Source: Microbacterium hibisci (lineage in GTDB: Bacteria; Actinomycetota; Actinomycetes; Actinomycetales; Microbacteriaceae). From it: a DNA stretch of 64,000 nt. Position 1 is the stretch's first letter. The number at the start of each line of letters is the position of its first letter. Positions 32,474 to 40,586 of the stretch are shown here, one piece after another. Where the stretch lies: contig NZ_JADIJC010000007.1 in NCBI RefSeq assembly GCF_015278255.1, positions 1 to 64,000 on the forward strand. Direction: 5' to 3'. The notes under the pieces are model-generated. The model did not search any database. It saw only the letters and a list, made by a program, of their open reading frames with translations, and was not told where the DNA came from. The translations under genes were made by a program, and so were the position numbers.

Positions 32474-33630
32474 CCGAGCCCACGAGCGACCGCGGCTTCG
32501 AGACCCGGGCGGTGCACGCCGGGCAGGCGTTCGACCCCACGACCGGCGCGGTCATCCCGCCGGTGCACTTCTCGACGACGTACGCGCAGGACGGCATCGG
32601 CGGGCTGCGCGAAGGGTACGAGTACGGTCGCAGCGGCAACCCGACGCGCACCGCGCTCGAGACGCAGCTCGCGGCGCTCGAGGGCGGCGCGCACGCGCTG
32701 TCGTTCGCCTCCGGCCTCGCTGCCGAGGATGCACTGCTGCGTGCGGCGCTCAGCCCGGGCGAGGAGGTGCTGCTCGGCAGCGACGTCTACGGCGGCACCT
32801 ACCGTCTCATCGCGCGCGTGCTGGGGGCATGGGGCATCGGCGTGCGAGTGGTCGACATGAGCGACCTCGACGCCGTGCGCGCGGCGCTCGAGGAGCGGCC
32901 GGCGCGCATCGTGTGGGTCGAGACCCCCAGCAACCCGCTGCTGCGCATCACCGACATCGCCGGTCTCGCCCGGCTCGGCCACGATGCCGGCGCCCTCGTC
33001 GTGGTGGACAACACCTTCGCCTCGCCCGCGCTGCAGCAGCCGCTCGCGCTCGGCGCCGACGTCGTGGTGCACTCCACCACCAAGTACCTGGGCGGCCACT
33101 CCGACGTCGTCGGCGGCGCCCTCGTGCTGAACGACGACGCCCTCTACGAGCAGGCGAAGTTCCTGCAGTTCGCCGTCGGCGCGGTCTCGGGCCCGCTCGA
33201 CGCGTGGCTCACCACGCGGGGCATCAAGACGCTCGCCCTGCGCATGCAGCGGCACAGCGAGAACGCCCAGGCGGTCGCCGAGTTCCTCGACGGCCACGCG
33301 GCCGTCTCGCGCGTCTACTACCCCGGGCTCGCGTCGCACCCCGGTCACGCGCTCGCGGCCACGCAGATGAGCGGGTTCGGCGGCATCGTGTCGGTCGCAC
33401 TGGCGGACGCGGCATCCGCCCGTCGCTTCGCCGAGTCCACGCGGCTGTTCCAGCTCGCCGAGTCGCTCGGCGGCGTCGAGTCGCTCATGAACTACCCCGA
33501 CGCGATGACCCACGCGTCGGTGCGCGGCACCGAGCTCGCCGTCCCGCCGGAGGTCGTGCGCCTGTCGGTCGGCATCGAGTCCGCCGCCGACCTCATCGCC
33601 GACCTCGACGAGGCGCTCGCCGGGCTCTGA
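32470..33630 (+). CDS. Cystathionine gamma-synthase/lyase (Cys/Met metabolism PLP enzyme)
   Basis: A 386-residue fold-type I PLP enzyme of the transsulfuration family. Features are GFETRAVHAGQAFDPTTGAV at the start, EYGRSGNPTRTALE, SFASGLAAEDA, the WVETPSNPLLRITDI stretch, and the PLP-binding Lys 205 in STTKYLGGHSD. The C-terminus ends with LSVGIESAADLIADL. Next to cystathionine beta-synthase it most simply completes reverse transsulfuration (homocysteine to cysteine) as a gamma-lyase, but gamma-synthase activity cannot be excluded. It is coupled by ATGA overlap and should share the cysteine-responsive leader. Confidence 0.9.
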   Translation: MTEPTSDRGFETRAVHAGQAFDPTTGAVIPPVHFSTTYAQDGIGGLREGYEYGRSGNPTRTALETQLAALEGGAHALSFASGLAAEDALLRAALSPGEEVLLGSDVYGGTYRLIARVLGAWGIGVRVVDMSDLDAVRAALEERPARIVWVETPSNPLLRITDIAGLARLGHDAGALVVVDNTFASPALQQPLALGADVVVHSTTKYLGGHSDVVGGALVLNDDALYEQAKFLQFAVGAVSGPLDAWLTTRGIKTLALRMQRHSENAQAVAEFLDGHAAVSRVYYPGLASHPGHALAATQMSGFGGIVSVALADAASARRFAESTRLFQLAESLGGVESLMNYPDAMTHASVRGTELAVPPEVVRLSVGIESAADLIADLDEALAGL

Positions 33631-33676
33631 CGCGCCCCCTGAACCGCCCGGGGAGGGCGGTGGCTACGCTGGGGCC

Positions 33677-35236
33677 GTGGAACCGGTCACGGCAACGCTC
33701 GTCATCCTGGTGCTCGCGGTGATCGCCTTCGTGAGCAATCGCGTGCCGATCGGGATCGTCGCGATCGGCGTCGCGCTCGCCCTCTTCTTCACCGGCGTGC
33801 TCACGCTGCCCGAGGCGCTCGCCGGGTTCGGCGATCCGACGGTGCTGTTCATCGCGGGCCTCTTCGTCATGAGCGAGGCGCTGGATGCGACCGGGGTGAC
33901 CGCGTGGGCGGGACAGATGGTCATCGGGCGGGCGGGCACCAAGCCCGCGACGCTCCTCATCGTGATCTCGCTCCTCGTCGCGGGGCTGACCGCGCTCATC
34001 AGCATCAACGGCGCGGTCGCGGCGCTGCTGCCGCTCGTGGTCGTCGTGGCCGCGCGCGCCGGCATCGCGCCGTCGAAACTGCTCATGCCGCTCGCGTTCG
34101 CGGCATCCGCGGGCTCGCTGCTCCTCCTCACCGGCACGCCCGTGAACATCCTGGTGTCGGAGTTCGCCGCCGCGGCCGGCGGACGAGAGTTCGGGTACTT
34201 CGAGTTCGCGCTGGTCGGCGTGCCCCTCGTGCTCGGGACGATCGTCATCCTGCTCGTCGGCGGCCGGCTGGTGCCCGAGCGCCAGGGCGCGCTCATGCCC
34301 ACCGACCTCGTGCGGCACGCGAGGGTGCTCCGGCAGCAGTACTCGCTCACGCTCGACACCGGCACCCTGCTCGGGCCGAACAGGGGCGTCACCGAGGTCG
34401 TCGTCGCGCCGCGGTCGCCGCTCATCGGCAAGCGCGTATGCGCGGGCATGACGACGCCCGACGGCGACCTCGTCGTGCTCGCGGCGCGTCGCGGCGACGA
34501 GCACCTCAAGGGCACCGAGTTCGTGGTGCAGGCCGGTGACGCGCTGCTGCTGCAGGGCACCTGGGACGACCTCTCGCGGCGCACCAGCGACCCGGCCGTG
34601 CTCGTGGTGGACGACCCCGCGCAGCTGCGCCGCTCGGTGCCGCTCGGGCGCGGTGCGAAGCGCGCGATCGGCATCCTGCTCGTGATGGTGGTGCTGCTAG
34701 CGACCGGTCTCGTGCCGCCGGCTGTGGCGGCCCTGCTGGCGGCGTGCGCCCTCGTGCTCACCCGCACGGTCACGGTGACTCAGGCCTACCACTCGATCTC
34801 GTGGACCACCATCGTGCTCATCGCCGGGATGATCCCGCTGTCGACCGCATTCACCGCCACAGGCACCGCCGACCTCGTGGCGGGGTGGATGCTGTCGCTC
34901 CTCGGCGACGCCGGGCCGCACGCCGCCCTGCTCGCCCTCTGCGGGCTGACGGTTGTGCTGGGTCAGCTCATCAGCAACACCGCGACGGTGCTCATCGTCG
35001 CGCCCATCGCGATCTCGGTCGCCCAGTCGCTCGATCTGTCGGTGCAGCCGTTCATGATGGCGCTGACCGTGGCCGGTGCGGCCGCCTTCCTGACGCCGAT
35101 CGCGACGCCCGCGAACCTCATGGTCATGGAGCCGGGAGGCTACCGGTTCGGCGACTACTGGAAGCTCGGCCTGCCGCTGGTGGTGTTCTTCGTCGTCGTC
35201 GCCGTCTTCTACGTGCCGCTCGTCTGGCCCTTCTGA
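33677..35236 (+). CDS. SLC13-family anion permease with RCK_C domain
   Basis: A 519-residue membrane protein with about 11 spans. Two half-transporters (residues about 1-180 and 330-519) flank a cytoplasmic RCK_C/TrkA-C-type domain around residues 225-305 (RGVTEVVVAPRSPLIGKRV and EFVVQAGDALLLQG). The inverted repeats SINGAVAALLPLVV and ISNTATVLIVAPIAI mark the DASS/SLC13 fold. Relatives carry dicarboxylates, phosphate or sulfate. Given the sulfur genes just upstream, sulfate is plausible but inferred. Start at GTG 33677, 46 bp after the gamma-enzyme, so it may be part of the same unit. Confidence 0.85.
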   Translation: MEPVTATLVILVLAVIAFVSNRVPIGIVAIGVALALFFTGVLTLPEALAGFGDPTVLFIAGLFVMSEALDATGVTAWAGQMVIGRAGTKPATLLIVISLLVAGLTALISINGAVAALLPLVVVVAARAGIAPSKLLMPLAFAASAGSLLLLTGTPVNILVSEFAAAAGGREFGYFEFALVGVPLVLGTIVILLVGGRLVPERQGALMPTDLVRHARVLRQQYSLTLDTGTLLGPNRGVTEVVVAPRSPLIGKRVCAGMTTPDGDLVVLAARRGDEHLKGTEFVVQAGDALLLQGTWDDLSRRTSDPAVLVVDDPAQLRRSVPLGRGAKRAIGILLVMVVLLATGLVPPAVAALLAACALVLTRTVTVTQAYHSISWTTIVLIAGMIPLSTAFTATGTADLVAGWMLSLLGDAGPHAALLALCGLTVVLGQLISNTATVLIVAPIAISVAQSLDLSVQPFMMALTVAGAAAFLTPIATPANLMVMEPGGYRFGDYWKLGLPLVVFFVVVAVFYVPLVWPF

Positions 35237-35326
35237 CCCGAATCCCGGGCATCGGTTGCGGGCGGTGCCCGGACTGCGCACGTCGCGCGGGAGAAGGGGC
35301 GGGCCGGATGCCGCACCGCGCGCACG

Positions 35327-35365
35327 CGCGTCGCCCCGGCGGAGCGGATCCACCGGGGCGACGCG
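35327..35365. terminator. Hairpin between convergent genes
   Basis: CGCGTCGCCCCGG (35327-35339) pairs perfectly with CCGGGGCGACGCG (35353-35365) over 13 bp with a 13-nt loop. It lies between the SLC13 permease stop and the SDR stop on the opposite strand, so it probably terminates both. Confidence 0.65.
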
Positions 35366-35382
35366 GAAGCCGACAGAGGGGC

Positions 35383-36423
35383 TCAGGCGGCGGACCAGCC
35401 GCCGTCGCTCGCGAGGTTCTGTCCGTTGACGTTCACGCCGTCATCGCTCAGCAGGAACGTGATCGACGCGGCCAGGCGGTCGGGCGTGACCGGCGGGACC
35501 ATGACGGCCATGCCGGTGCGCACGCGGTCGGCGCCCAGCGGCGAGTTGAACTTCGCCTCGATGTTGGTGATCACGGCCCCGGGTGCCACCGCGTTCACCC
35601 GGATGCCGCTCGGACCGTACATGAAGGCGCTCGACTTGGTGAGGCCCACGACGGCGTGCTTGGAGGCCGTGTAGGCGGCGCCGGCCGCCGAGCCGCGGAG
35701 GGATGCCTCGGACGAGGTGTTGACGATCGAACCGCCGCCCTGCGCGAGCATGGCGGGGATGACGGCGCGCATGAGCTTCATCGTGCCGGTCACGTTGACG
35801 CGGAACACGCGGTCCCAGACGTCGTCGGTGACGTCGCCGACGGGCGTCATGTCGTCCATGATGCCGGCGATGTTCGCCAGGCCGTCGATGCGATCGCCGG
35901 CCGCCTCGATGATGCGGGCCACGCCGTCGTCGTCGGTGATGTCGGCCGTGAGTGCGACGACGTCGGCGCCGTCGTGCGCCGCGACGAACTCGTCGAGGCG
36001 GTCCTGGCTGACGTCGACCGCGATGACGCGGCCGCCTTCGCGCGCGACGCGCGACGCCGTGGCGCGGCCGATGCCGGAGCCGGCGCCGGTGACGATGACC
36101 GTCTGGCCGGTGAAGCGGCCCGCGGTGATCTTCTCGGCCCACTCCGACTTCGGGGTCGAGGCTCCCTCCGCGGCGGCACCGGTGTCGGTGGGCACGCCGT
36201 CCGGATTCACCTGGGCGACGAGCGCGTCGAGCGCCGCCTGGGGGAACGCGCCGCCGCTCATGGCGACGAGGTTGCTGATCGGCAGGGCGGCGATGGGGGC
36301 GAGTGCGTCCGCGCTCTGGCCGCCCTGCGCGAGCAGTCCGCGCAGCGCGGCACCGCCGGCCGCGTCGTCGAGCCAGGTCTGGATGGTGGATGCTCCGGTG
36401 AGAGGAGCGGTGTCGGTGCTCAT
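35383..36423 (-). CDS. SDR-family NAD(P)-dependent oxidoreductase with N-terminal extension
   Basis: A 346-residue protein. The SDR core starts at about residue 100 with the cofactor loop VIVTGAGSGIGRATA. It continues with NIAGI, the catalytic Ser in SIVNTSSEASL, the YTASK motif (Tyr and Lys) and RVNAVAPGAVITN. SDR enzymes usually have about 250 residues; here about 100 extra N-terminal residues (STIQTWLDDAAGGAALRGLL and an Ala-rich region) precede the core and are of unknown role. ATG at 36423 is followed by a normal frame. It is divergent from a TetR regulator with a clear operator between, so it is probably repressed by it. Confidence 0.87.
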   Translation of the reverse strand: MSTDTAPLTGASTIQTWLDDAAGGAALRGLLAQGGQSADALAPIAALPISNLVAMSGGAFPQAALDALVAQVNPDGVPTDTGAAAEGASTPKSEWAEKITAGRFTGQTVIVTGAGSGIGRATASRVAREGGRVIAVDVSQDRLDEFVAAHDGADVVALTADITDDDGVARIIEAAGDRIDGLANIAGIMDDMTPVGDVTDDVWDRVFRVNVTGTMKLMRAVIPAMLAQGGGSIVNTSSEASLRGSAAGAAYTASKHAVVGLTKSSAFMYGPSGIRVNAVAPGAVITNIEAKFNSPLGADRVRTGMAVMVPPVTPDRLAASITFLLSDDGVNVNGQNLASDGGWSAA

Positions 36424-36515
36424 GGGGTTCCCTTTCTCGTGCAGCGCGACAGTGCTCGCCTGATGACGGCGGCATGGGCAACGGGTCCGGGAACGGGGGT
36501 GCTTCGGGCAGCTCC

Positions 36516-36537
36516 TACCGGACAACTATGTCCGGTA
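36516..36537. promoter_or_regulatory. TetR-type operator between SDR and TetR genes
   Basis: TACCGGACA (36516-36524) and TGTCCGGTA (36529-36537) form a perfect 9-bp inverted repeat with a 4-bp spacer. It lies 14 bases before the TetR start and about 90 bases before the SDR start, fitting a shared operator. Confidence 0.8.
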
Positions 36538-36550
36538 CTATGCTACACCC

Positions 36551-37126
36551 GTGCCCAGCACCGCATCCCCCCGTGCGAATCCCCGCCAGAACCGAGGCCC
36601 CGCCGCCGCCGCCGACAACCGCCGCGCCCTGATCGCGGCGGCTCGAGAGGTGTACGCCGAGGGCGGCCTCGGTGCGCCGTTCAGTGCCGTCGCCAAGCGC
36701 GCCGGCGTCGGCCAAGGCAGCCTGTATCGCCATTTCCCCGACCGCACCGCCCTGGCCGTCGCCGTCTTCGAAGACAACGTGCGCGACCTCGAGGACTACA
36801 CCGCCGACGACGAGCGCACGATCGACGACCTGCTCGATCGCGTCGTCGACCAGGCGGTCGTCTCGACGGCCTTCATCGAGCTCATCACCGCCGACCTCTC
36901 GGACGCGAGGGTGTCAGCGATGGGGGCGCGCTTCCACGCGCTCGTCGACCGGCTCGTCGCGCGAGATCGCGCGGCCGGCCGCGTCGGATCGCACGTCGAG
37001 ACCGAGGACGTGACGCTCGCCACGGGCATGCTCGCGACCGAGCTCGCGCGCGCCGACCCGGCGCAGCGTGCGGGGGTGGCGCGGCGCGCACGCGCGCTCT
37101 TCTCGGCGGCATTCGCTCCCCGCTGA
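36551..37126 (+). CDS. TetR/AcrR-family transcriptional regulator
   Basis: A 191-residue TetR-family repressor. The HTH is at residues about 22-68 (RRALIAAAREVYAEGGLGAP, FSAVAKRAGVGQGSLYRHFP, DRTALAVAV). A disordered Pro/Asn-rich start precedes it. The C-terminal helical domain is of the YcdC/SbtR-like type by general appearance. The start is GTG 36551, directly after the palindromic operator. It most likely controls itself and the divergent SDR gene. Confidence 0.88.
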   Translation: MPSTASPRANPRQNRGPAAAADNRRALIAAAREVYAEGGLGAPFSAVAKRAGVGQGSLYRHFPDRTALAVAVFEDNVRDLEDYTADDERTIDDLLDRVVDQAVVSTAFIELITADLSDARVSAMGARFHALVDRLVARDRAAGRVGSHVETEDVTLATGMLATELARADPAQRAGVARRARALFSAAFAPR

Positions 37127-37146
37127 CCCGGCGTTATGCTCCTGCC

Positions 37147-37473
37147 ATGGGCAGGTTCATTTACGACACGCACGCCAACGCGGTCGACATCGACGACCGT
37201 GCGCTGGCGCACCTTCGCATCGTGATGATGAACAAGCTGCGGCGCTCCGAGCCGTTCATGTTCGATGTCGAGATCGGCGACGGCAGCGGACGGCGCAGCT
37301 TCTGGATCCATCCGGCGGTTCCGCTGCAGTTCCACTTCTTCGGCAGCCGTCAGCCGCGCATCAACCGCAGCTGGGTCGAGGAGCTGATGCGCGCCGCCAG
37401 CGGTCCGAACGGCCTCGCGATCGTCCCCGAGCCCGAGGAGGAAGCCGAGCCGGAGGAGTCCGCTACGGCGTGA
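37147..37473 (+). CDS. DUF7882-like small protein A
   Basis: A 108-residue protein: GRFIYDTHANAVDIDDRALA, then HLRIVMMNKLRR, SFWIHPAVPLQFHFFG, and a Glu-rich tail. It resembles the DUF7882 proteins of Microbacteriaceae, sometimes mislabelled as ATP-dependent DNA ligase. No catalytic motif is visible. The shape suggests a single small alpha/beta domain. Its last 11 bases overlap the end of a convergent paralogue on the other strand. ATG at 37147 lies 20 bases after the TetR stop. Confidence 0.65.
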   Translation: MGRFIYDTHANAVDIDDRALAHLRIVMMNKLRRSEPFMFDVEIGDGSGRRSFWIHPAVPLQFHFFGSRQPRINRSWVEELMRAASGPNGLAIVPEPEEEAEPEESATA

Positions 37474-37909
37474 TGTCCTGCGCCGTGACGTCCTCGCCCC
37501 CGACGGTGAGGCGGTCGACGTCGAGCGTCTCTACGTCCACCTTGCCGAGCGATACGTCCAGACCCTCCATGGTGCCCTGGGCGCCATCGGGGACCGGGAT
37601 CGGACCGGTGTCGAAATGCTCGGCGACGAGCAGGATGCCGCCGGTCGAGCTCGCCGAGTTGGCGAGGTCCTCGATCCATCCGCGGCTCAGCTCGGTCGGC
37701 TCGGGGTCGTCGAAGACGAACCGCAGCGCGATCGAGGGGTGCAGCCAGATCGTGCTCCGGCCGCGCGGCTGATCGTCGGGATGCTTCCACGACACGGTGA
37801 AGCTCTCTCCGCGGCGCAGCTTCGTCGCGATGACGACCTTCAGGTGCGCGAGCGCCCGATCCTCGATGTGGATGGGCATCGCGCTGCCGCCGTAGTAGAT
37901 CGTGCCCAC
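37463..37909 (-). CDS. DUF7882-like small protein B (paralogue of the convergent gene)
   Basis: A 148-residue protein aligning with its neighbour: GTIYYGGSAMPIHIEDRALA, HLKVVIATKLRR, TIWLHPSIALRFVFDD, RGWIEDLANSASSTGG. It carries about 45 extra C-terminal residues with a repetitive Val/Asp pattern (VDVETLDVDRLTVGGEDVTA). Function is unknown. The two paralogues are arranged tail to tail with an 11-bp overlap. The start at ATG 37909 is supported by homology to the partner. Confidence 0.65.
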   Translation of the reverse strand: MGTIYYGGSAMPIHIEDRALAHLKVVIATKLRRGESFTVSWKHPDDQPRGRSTIWLHPSIALRFVFDDPEPTELSRGWIEDLANSASSTGGILLVAEHFDTGPIPVPDGAQGTMEGLDVSLGKVDVETLDVDRLTVGGEDVTAQDITP

Positions 37910-37930
37910 GGGGCAACCATAACCCCGGTG

Positions 37931-37948
37931 GAGCCCGGCGCGGGGCTC
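37931..37948. terminator. Small hairpin at the aminotransferase end
   Basis: GAGCCC (37931-37936) pairs with GGGCTC (37943-37948) with a 6-nt loop. It overlaps the stop codon of the minus-strand aminotransferase and may end its transcript. The stem is short. Confidence 0.35.
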
Positions 37949-39362
37949 AGAGTCGCGTCCACGCCTCGCTGAGCACGCCGCGCAGGATCTGCTCGATCTC
38001 GTCGAACTCCTTCGGGCCGATCGTGAGAGGCGGTGCGAGCTGGATGACGGGGTCGCCGCGATCGTCGGCGCGGCAGTACAGGCCGGCGTCGAAGAGGGCC
38101 TTCGACAGGAACCCGCGCAGCAGCCGCTCGGACTCGTCGTCGTCGAAGGTCTCCTTGGTCGCCTTGTCCTTCACGAGCTCGATGCCGAAGAAGTAGCCGT
38201 CGCCGCGCACGTCGCCGACGATCGGCAGATCGGTGAGCTTCTCGAGGGTCGAGCGGAACACCGGCGAGTACTCGCGCACCCGCTCGTTGAGGCCCTCCTC
38301 GTCGAAGATGTCGAGGTTCTCGAGGGCGACCGCCGCCGAGACCGGGTGCCCGCCGAAGGTGTAGCCGTGGTAGAACGCGCGGTCGCCGTGGGCGAAGGGC
38401 TCGTAGATGCGGTCGCTCACGATGGTGGCGCCGATCGGGGAGTAGCCGCTCGTCATCGCCTTGGCGCACGTGATCATGTCGGGCACGTACCCGTAGGCGT
38501 CGCACGCGAACATGTGGCCGATGCGCCCGAAGGCGCAGATGACCTCGTCCGAGACGAGGAGCACGTCGTACTTGTCGCAGATCTGGCGGACGCGCTGGAA
38601 GTATCCGGGCGGGGGCGGGAAGCAGCCGCCCGAGTTCTGCACGGGCTCGAGGAAGACGGCGGCGACGGTGTCGGGGCCCTCGAAGAGGATCATCTCCTCG
38701 ATGCGGTCGGCCGCCCAGACGCCGAAGGCCTCGAGGTCGTCGGCGGGCGCGCCCATGTCGGCGGCGCGGTAGAAGTTGGTGTTCGGCACGCGGAAGCCGC
38801 CCGGCGTGACCGGTTCGAACATCGACTTCATGGCCGGGATGCCGGTGATCGCGAGCGCACCCTGCGGGGTGCCGTGGTACGCCACGGCGCGCGAGATGAC
38901 CTTGTGCTTGGTGGGCTTGCCCTGGATCTTCCAGTAGTACTTCGCGAGCTTGAACGCCGTCTCGACGGCCTCGCCGCCGCCGGTGGAGAAGAACACCTTG
39001 TTGAGGTCGCCGGGCGCGTGCTCGGCGAGCCGATCGGCGAGCTCGATGGCGGCCGGGTGCGCGTACGACCAGATGGGGAAGAAGGCCAGCTGCTCGGCCT
39101 GCTTCGCGGCGACCTCGGCCAGGCGTCGACGCCCGTGCCCGGCGGCGACCACGAACAGCCCGGCGAGCCCGTCGATGTACTGCTTGCCCTGCGAGTCCCA
39201 GATGTGGTGGCCCTCGCCCTTGACGATGATCGGCACCCCGGGGCCCTCGGTCATGACCGACTGACGGGCGAAGTGCATCCAGAGGTGGTCCTTCGCCATC
39301 TGCTGCAGCTCGGCGTCGCTGCGGTCGGGGCGTCGGGTCACGGACTGCGCGGTGGTGGTCAT
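37947..39362 (-). CDS. Class III (omega) aminotransferase, PLP-dependent
   Basis: A 471-residue aminotransferase. Family features are GHHIWDSQGKQYIDGLAGLF, the FFSTGGGEAVETAFKLAKYY region, EPVQNSGGCFPPP, LLVSDEVICAFGRIG and the PLP Lys at about residue 301 in TCAKAMTSGYSP. GYTFGGHPVSAAVALENLDI and GDVRGDGYFFGIELV are also typical. Class III enzymes transfer amino groups from omega-amino acids, diamines or taurine to pyruvate or 2-oxoglutarate. The donor is not determinable. Monocistronic on the minus strand. Confidence 0.92.
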   Translation of the reverse strand: MTTTAQSVTRRPDRSDAELQQMAKDHLWMHFARQSVMTEGPGVPIIVKGEGHHIWDSQGKQYIDGLAGLFVVAAGHGRRRLAEVAAKQAEQLAFFPIWSYAHPAAIELADRLAEHAPGDLNKVFFSTGGGEAVETAFKLAKYYWKIQGKPTKHKVISRAVAYHGTPQGALAITGIPAMKSMFEPVTPGGFRVPNTNFYRAADMGAPADDLEAFGVWAADRIEEMILFEGPDTVAAVFLEPVQNSGGCFPPPPGYFQRVRQICDKYDVLLVSDEVICAFGRIGHMFACDAYGYVPDMITCAKAMTSGYSPIGATIVSDRIYEPFAHGDRAFYHGYTFGGHPVSAAVALENLDIFDEEGLNERVREYSPVFRSTLEKLTDLPIVGDVRGDGYFFGIELVKDKATKETFDDDESERLLRGFLSKALFDAGLYCRADDRGDPVIQLAPPLTIGPKEFDEIEQILRGVLSEAWTRL

Positions 39363-39439
39363 GGAGAGCCTTCCGTCGGACGTGCTCCCACGCTACTCGC
39401 GCGGCTCGCGCGCCGGGAGGCGACGGTTCGTCCGGTTCG

Positions 39440-39487
39440 GGATGCCGCGGGCACCGGACCGTCCGGATGCCTCGCTGCGCGGCATCC
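39440..39487. terminator. Hairpin downstream of the LacI gene
   Basis: GGATGCCGCG (39440-39449) pairs with CGCGGCATCC (39478-39487) with a 28-nt loop. It lies after the stop of the minus-strand LacI gene (39514) and upstream of the aminotransferase, so it probably ends the LacI transcript. Confidence 0.5.
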
Positions 39488-39513
39488 GTTCCGCGGTGTG
39501 ACTGGGCGTGGGG

Positions 39514-40512
39514 TCAGGTCGAGCCGCGCTCTATGAGCCGGGTCGGCAGGAGGATCGGTGAGGCCGGGAGCGCCGCGCCGGCGGCGGCGTCGGCCAGCGC
39601 GGCGACCGCAGCCGCGGCCATCTCGCGGATCGGCTGGCGGACCGTGGTGAGCGGCGGCGTGAGCCAGCGCGCCCCGCGGAGGTCGTCGAAGCCGACGACC
39701 AGCACGTCGTCGGGGATGCGGTGCCCGGTCGCCGCGGCCGCGGCATAGACCCCCGCCGCCATCTCGTCGGTGCACGCGAAGACGCCGAGCCGCTCGCCGG
39801 CGCGCAGGCCCCGGAGCAGCGGCACCGCCGCCTCGCGCGCGGCCGCCGCGTTCCAGCTGACCTGCAGTGCCACGAGGTCGGCACCCGGCCGGGCCAGGCG
39901 CAGCGCCTCGCGGAACCCCGCGTTGCGCGCCCGCCCGTACCGGTAGGGCGGCGAGCCCAGCACGATCGCGAACCGCGTCGCGCCGCGCTCGGCCAGGTGC
40001 AGCGCGGCGGCGAACCCGCCGTCGCGGTCGGTCGTGCGGACGCTGGCCAGGCCGCGGGAGTTCTCGGACTGCGGGTCCATCAGCACCACGGGGATCGCGG
40101 CATCCGTCAGGGCGGTCAGCTGCGACGCGGTCGGCGAGATGAGCCCCAGCACCACCCCGGCCGACCCCCGTCGCCGGATGCGCATCGGCCAGTCGTCGTC
40201 GGGGGCGTCGCGCTCCTCGGTGAGCACGAGGTCGTAGCCCGCCTCGGCGGCGGCGCTGCGGGCGCCGGCAGTCACCTCGTCGGAGTAGGCGTTGTGGTAC
40301 CAGCCGAGCACGAGGTCGACGAGGCGGGCAGACCCCGGCGGGCGGCCGCCGGCCGCCGGATCCCGCGCGTAGCCGAGAGACCGGGCCGCGGCGAGCACGC
40401 GACGCCGCGTGGCGGGGGCGAGATCGCCGCGCCCGGAGAGGGCCCGGGAGGCCGTGGCGACGCTCACTCCCGCGGCGGCGGCGACGGCGGCAAGGGTCAC
40501 GCGGGCAGGCAC
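39514..40512 (-). CDS. LacI-family transcriptional regulator
   Basis: A 332-residue regulator. The HTH is at the start (VTLAAVAAAAGVSVATASRA, LSGRGDLAPATRRRV). The sensor domain includes LVDLVLGWYHN, the GVVLGLISP strand and the closing HRIPDDVLVVGFDDLRGARW. The GTG at 40512 gives the canonical N-terminus; a start at 40602 would cross the operator. It is divergent from the dehydrogenase/ThuA operon and most likely represses it. Confidence 0.9.
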   Translation of the reverse strand: MPARVTLAAVAAAAGVSVATASRALSGRGDLAPATRRRVLAAARSLGYARDPAAGGRPPGSARLVDLVLGWYHNAYSDEVTAGARSAAAEAGYDLVLTEERDAPDDDWPMRIRRRGSAGVVLGLISPTASQLTALTDAAIPVVLMDPQSENSRGLASVRTTDRDGGFAAALHLAERGATRFAIVLGSPPYRYGRARNAGFREALRLARPGADLVALQVSWNAAAAREAAVPLLRGLRAGERLGVFACTDEMAAGVYAAAAATGHRIPDDVLVVGFDDLRGARWLTPPLTTVRQPIREMAAAAVAALADAAAGAALPASPILLPTRLIERGST

Positions 40513-40518
40513 CCGACC

Positions 40519-40535
40519 AGTTTTGCGCAAGTTTC
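40519..40535. promoter_or_regulatory. Putative LacI operator
   Basis: TTTGCGCAA centred on the palindrome TTGCGCAA (40523-40530), flanked by AG and GTTTC, lies between the divergent LacI gene and the dehydrogenase operon. LacI-family sites usually have a central CG, as here. It is 7 bases before the LacI start and about 55 before the operon start. Confidence 0.55.
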
Positions 40536-40586
40536 TCGACCGGCGCCAGCGGCGCTGGCATCGTCGGTGGCTGGAAAGGGCACCCG

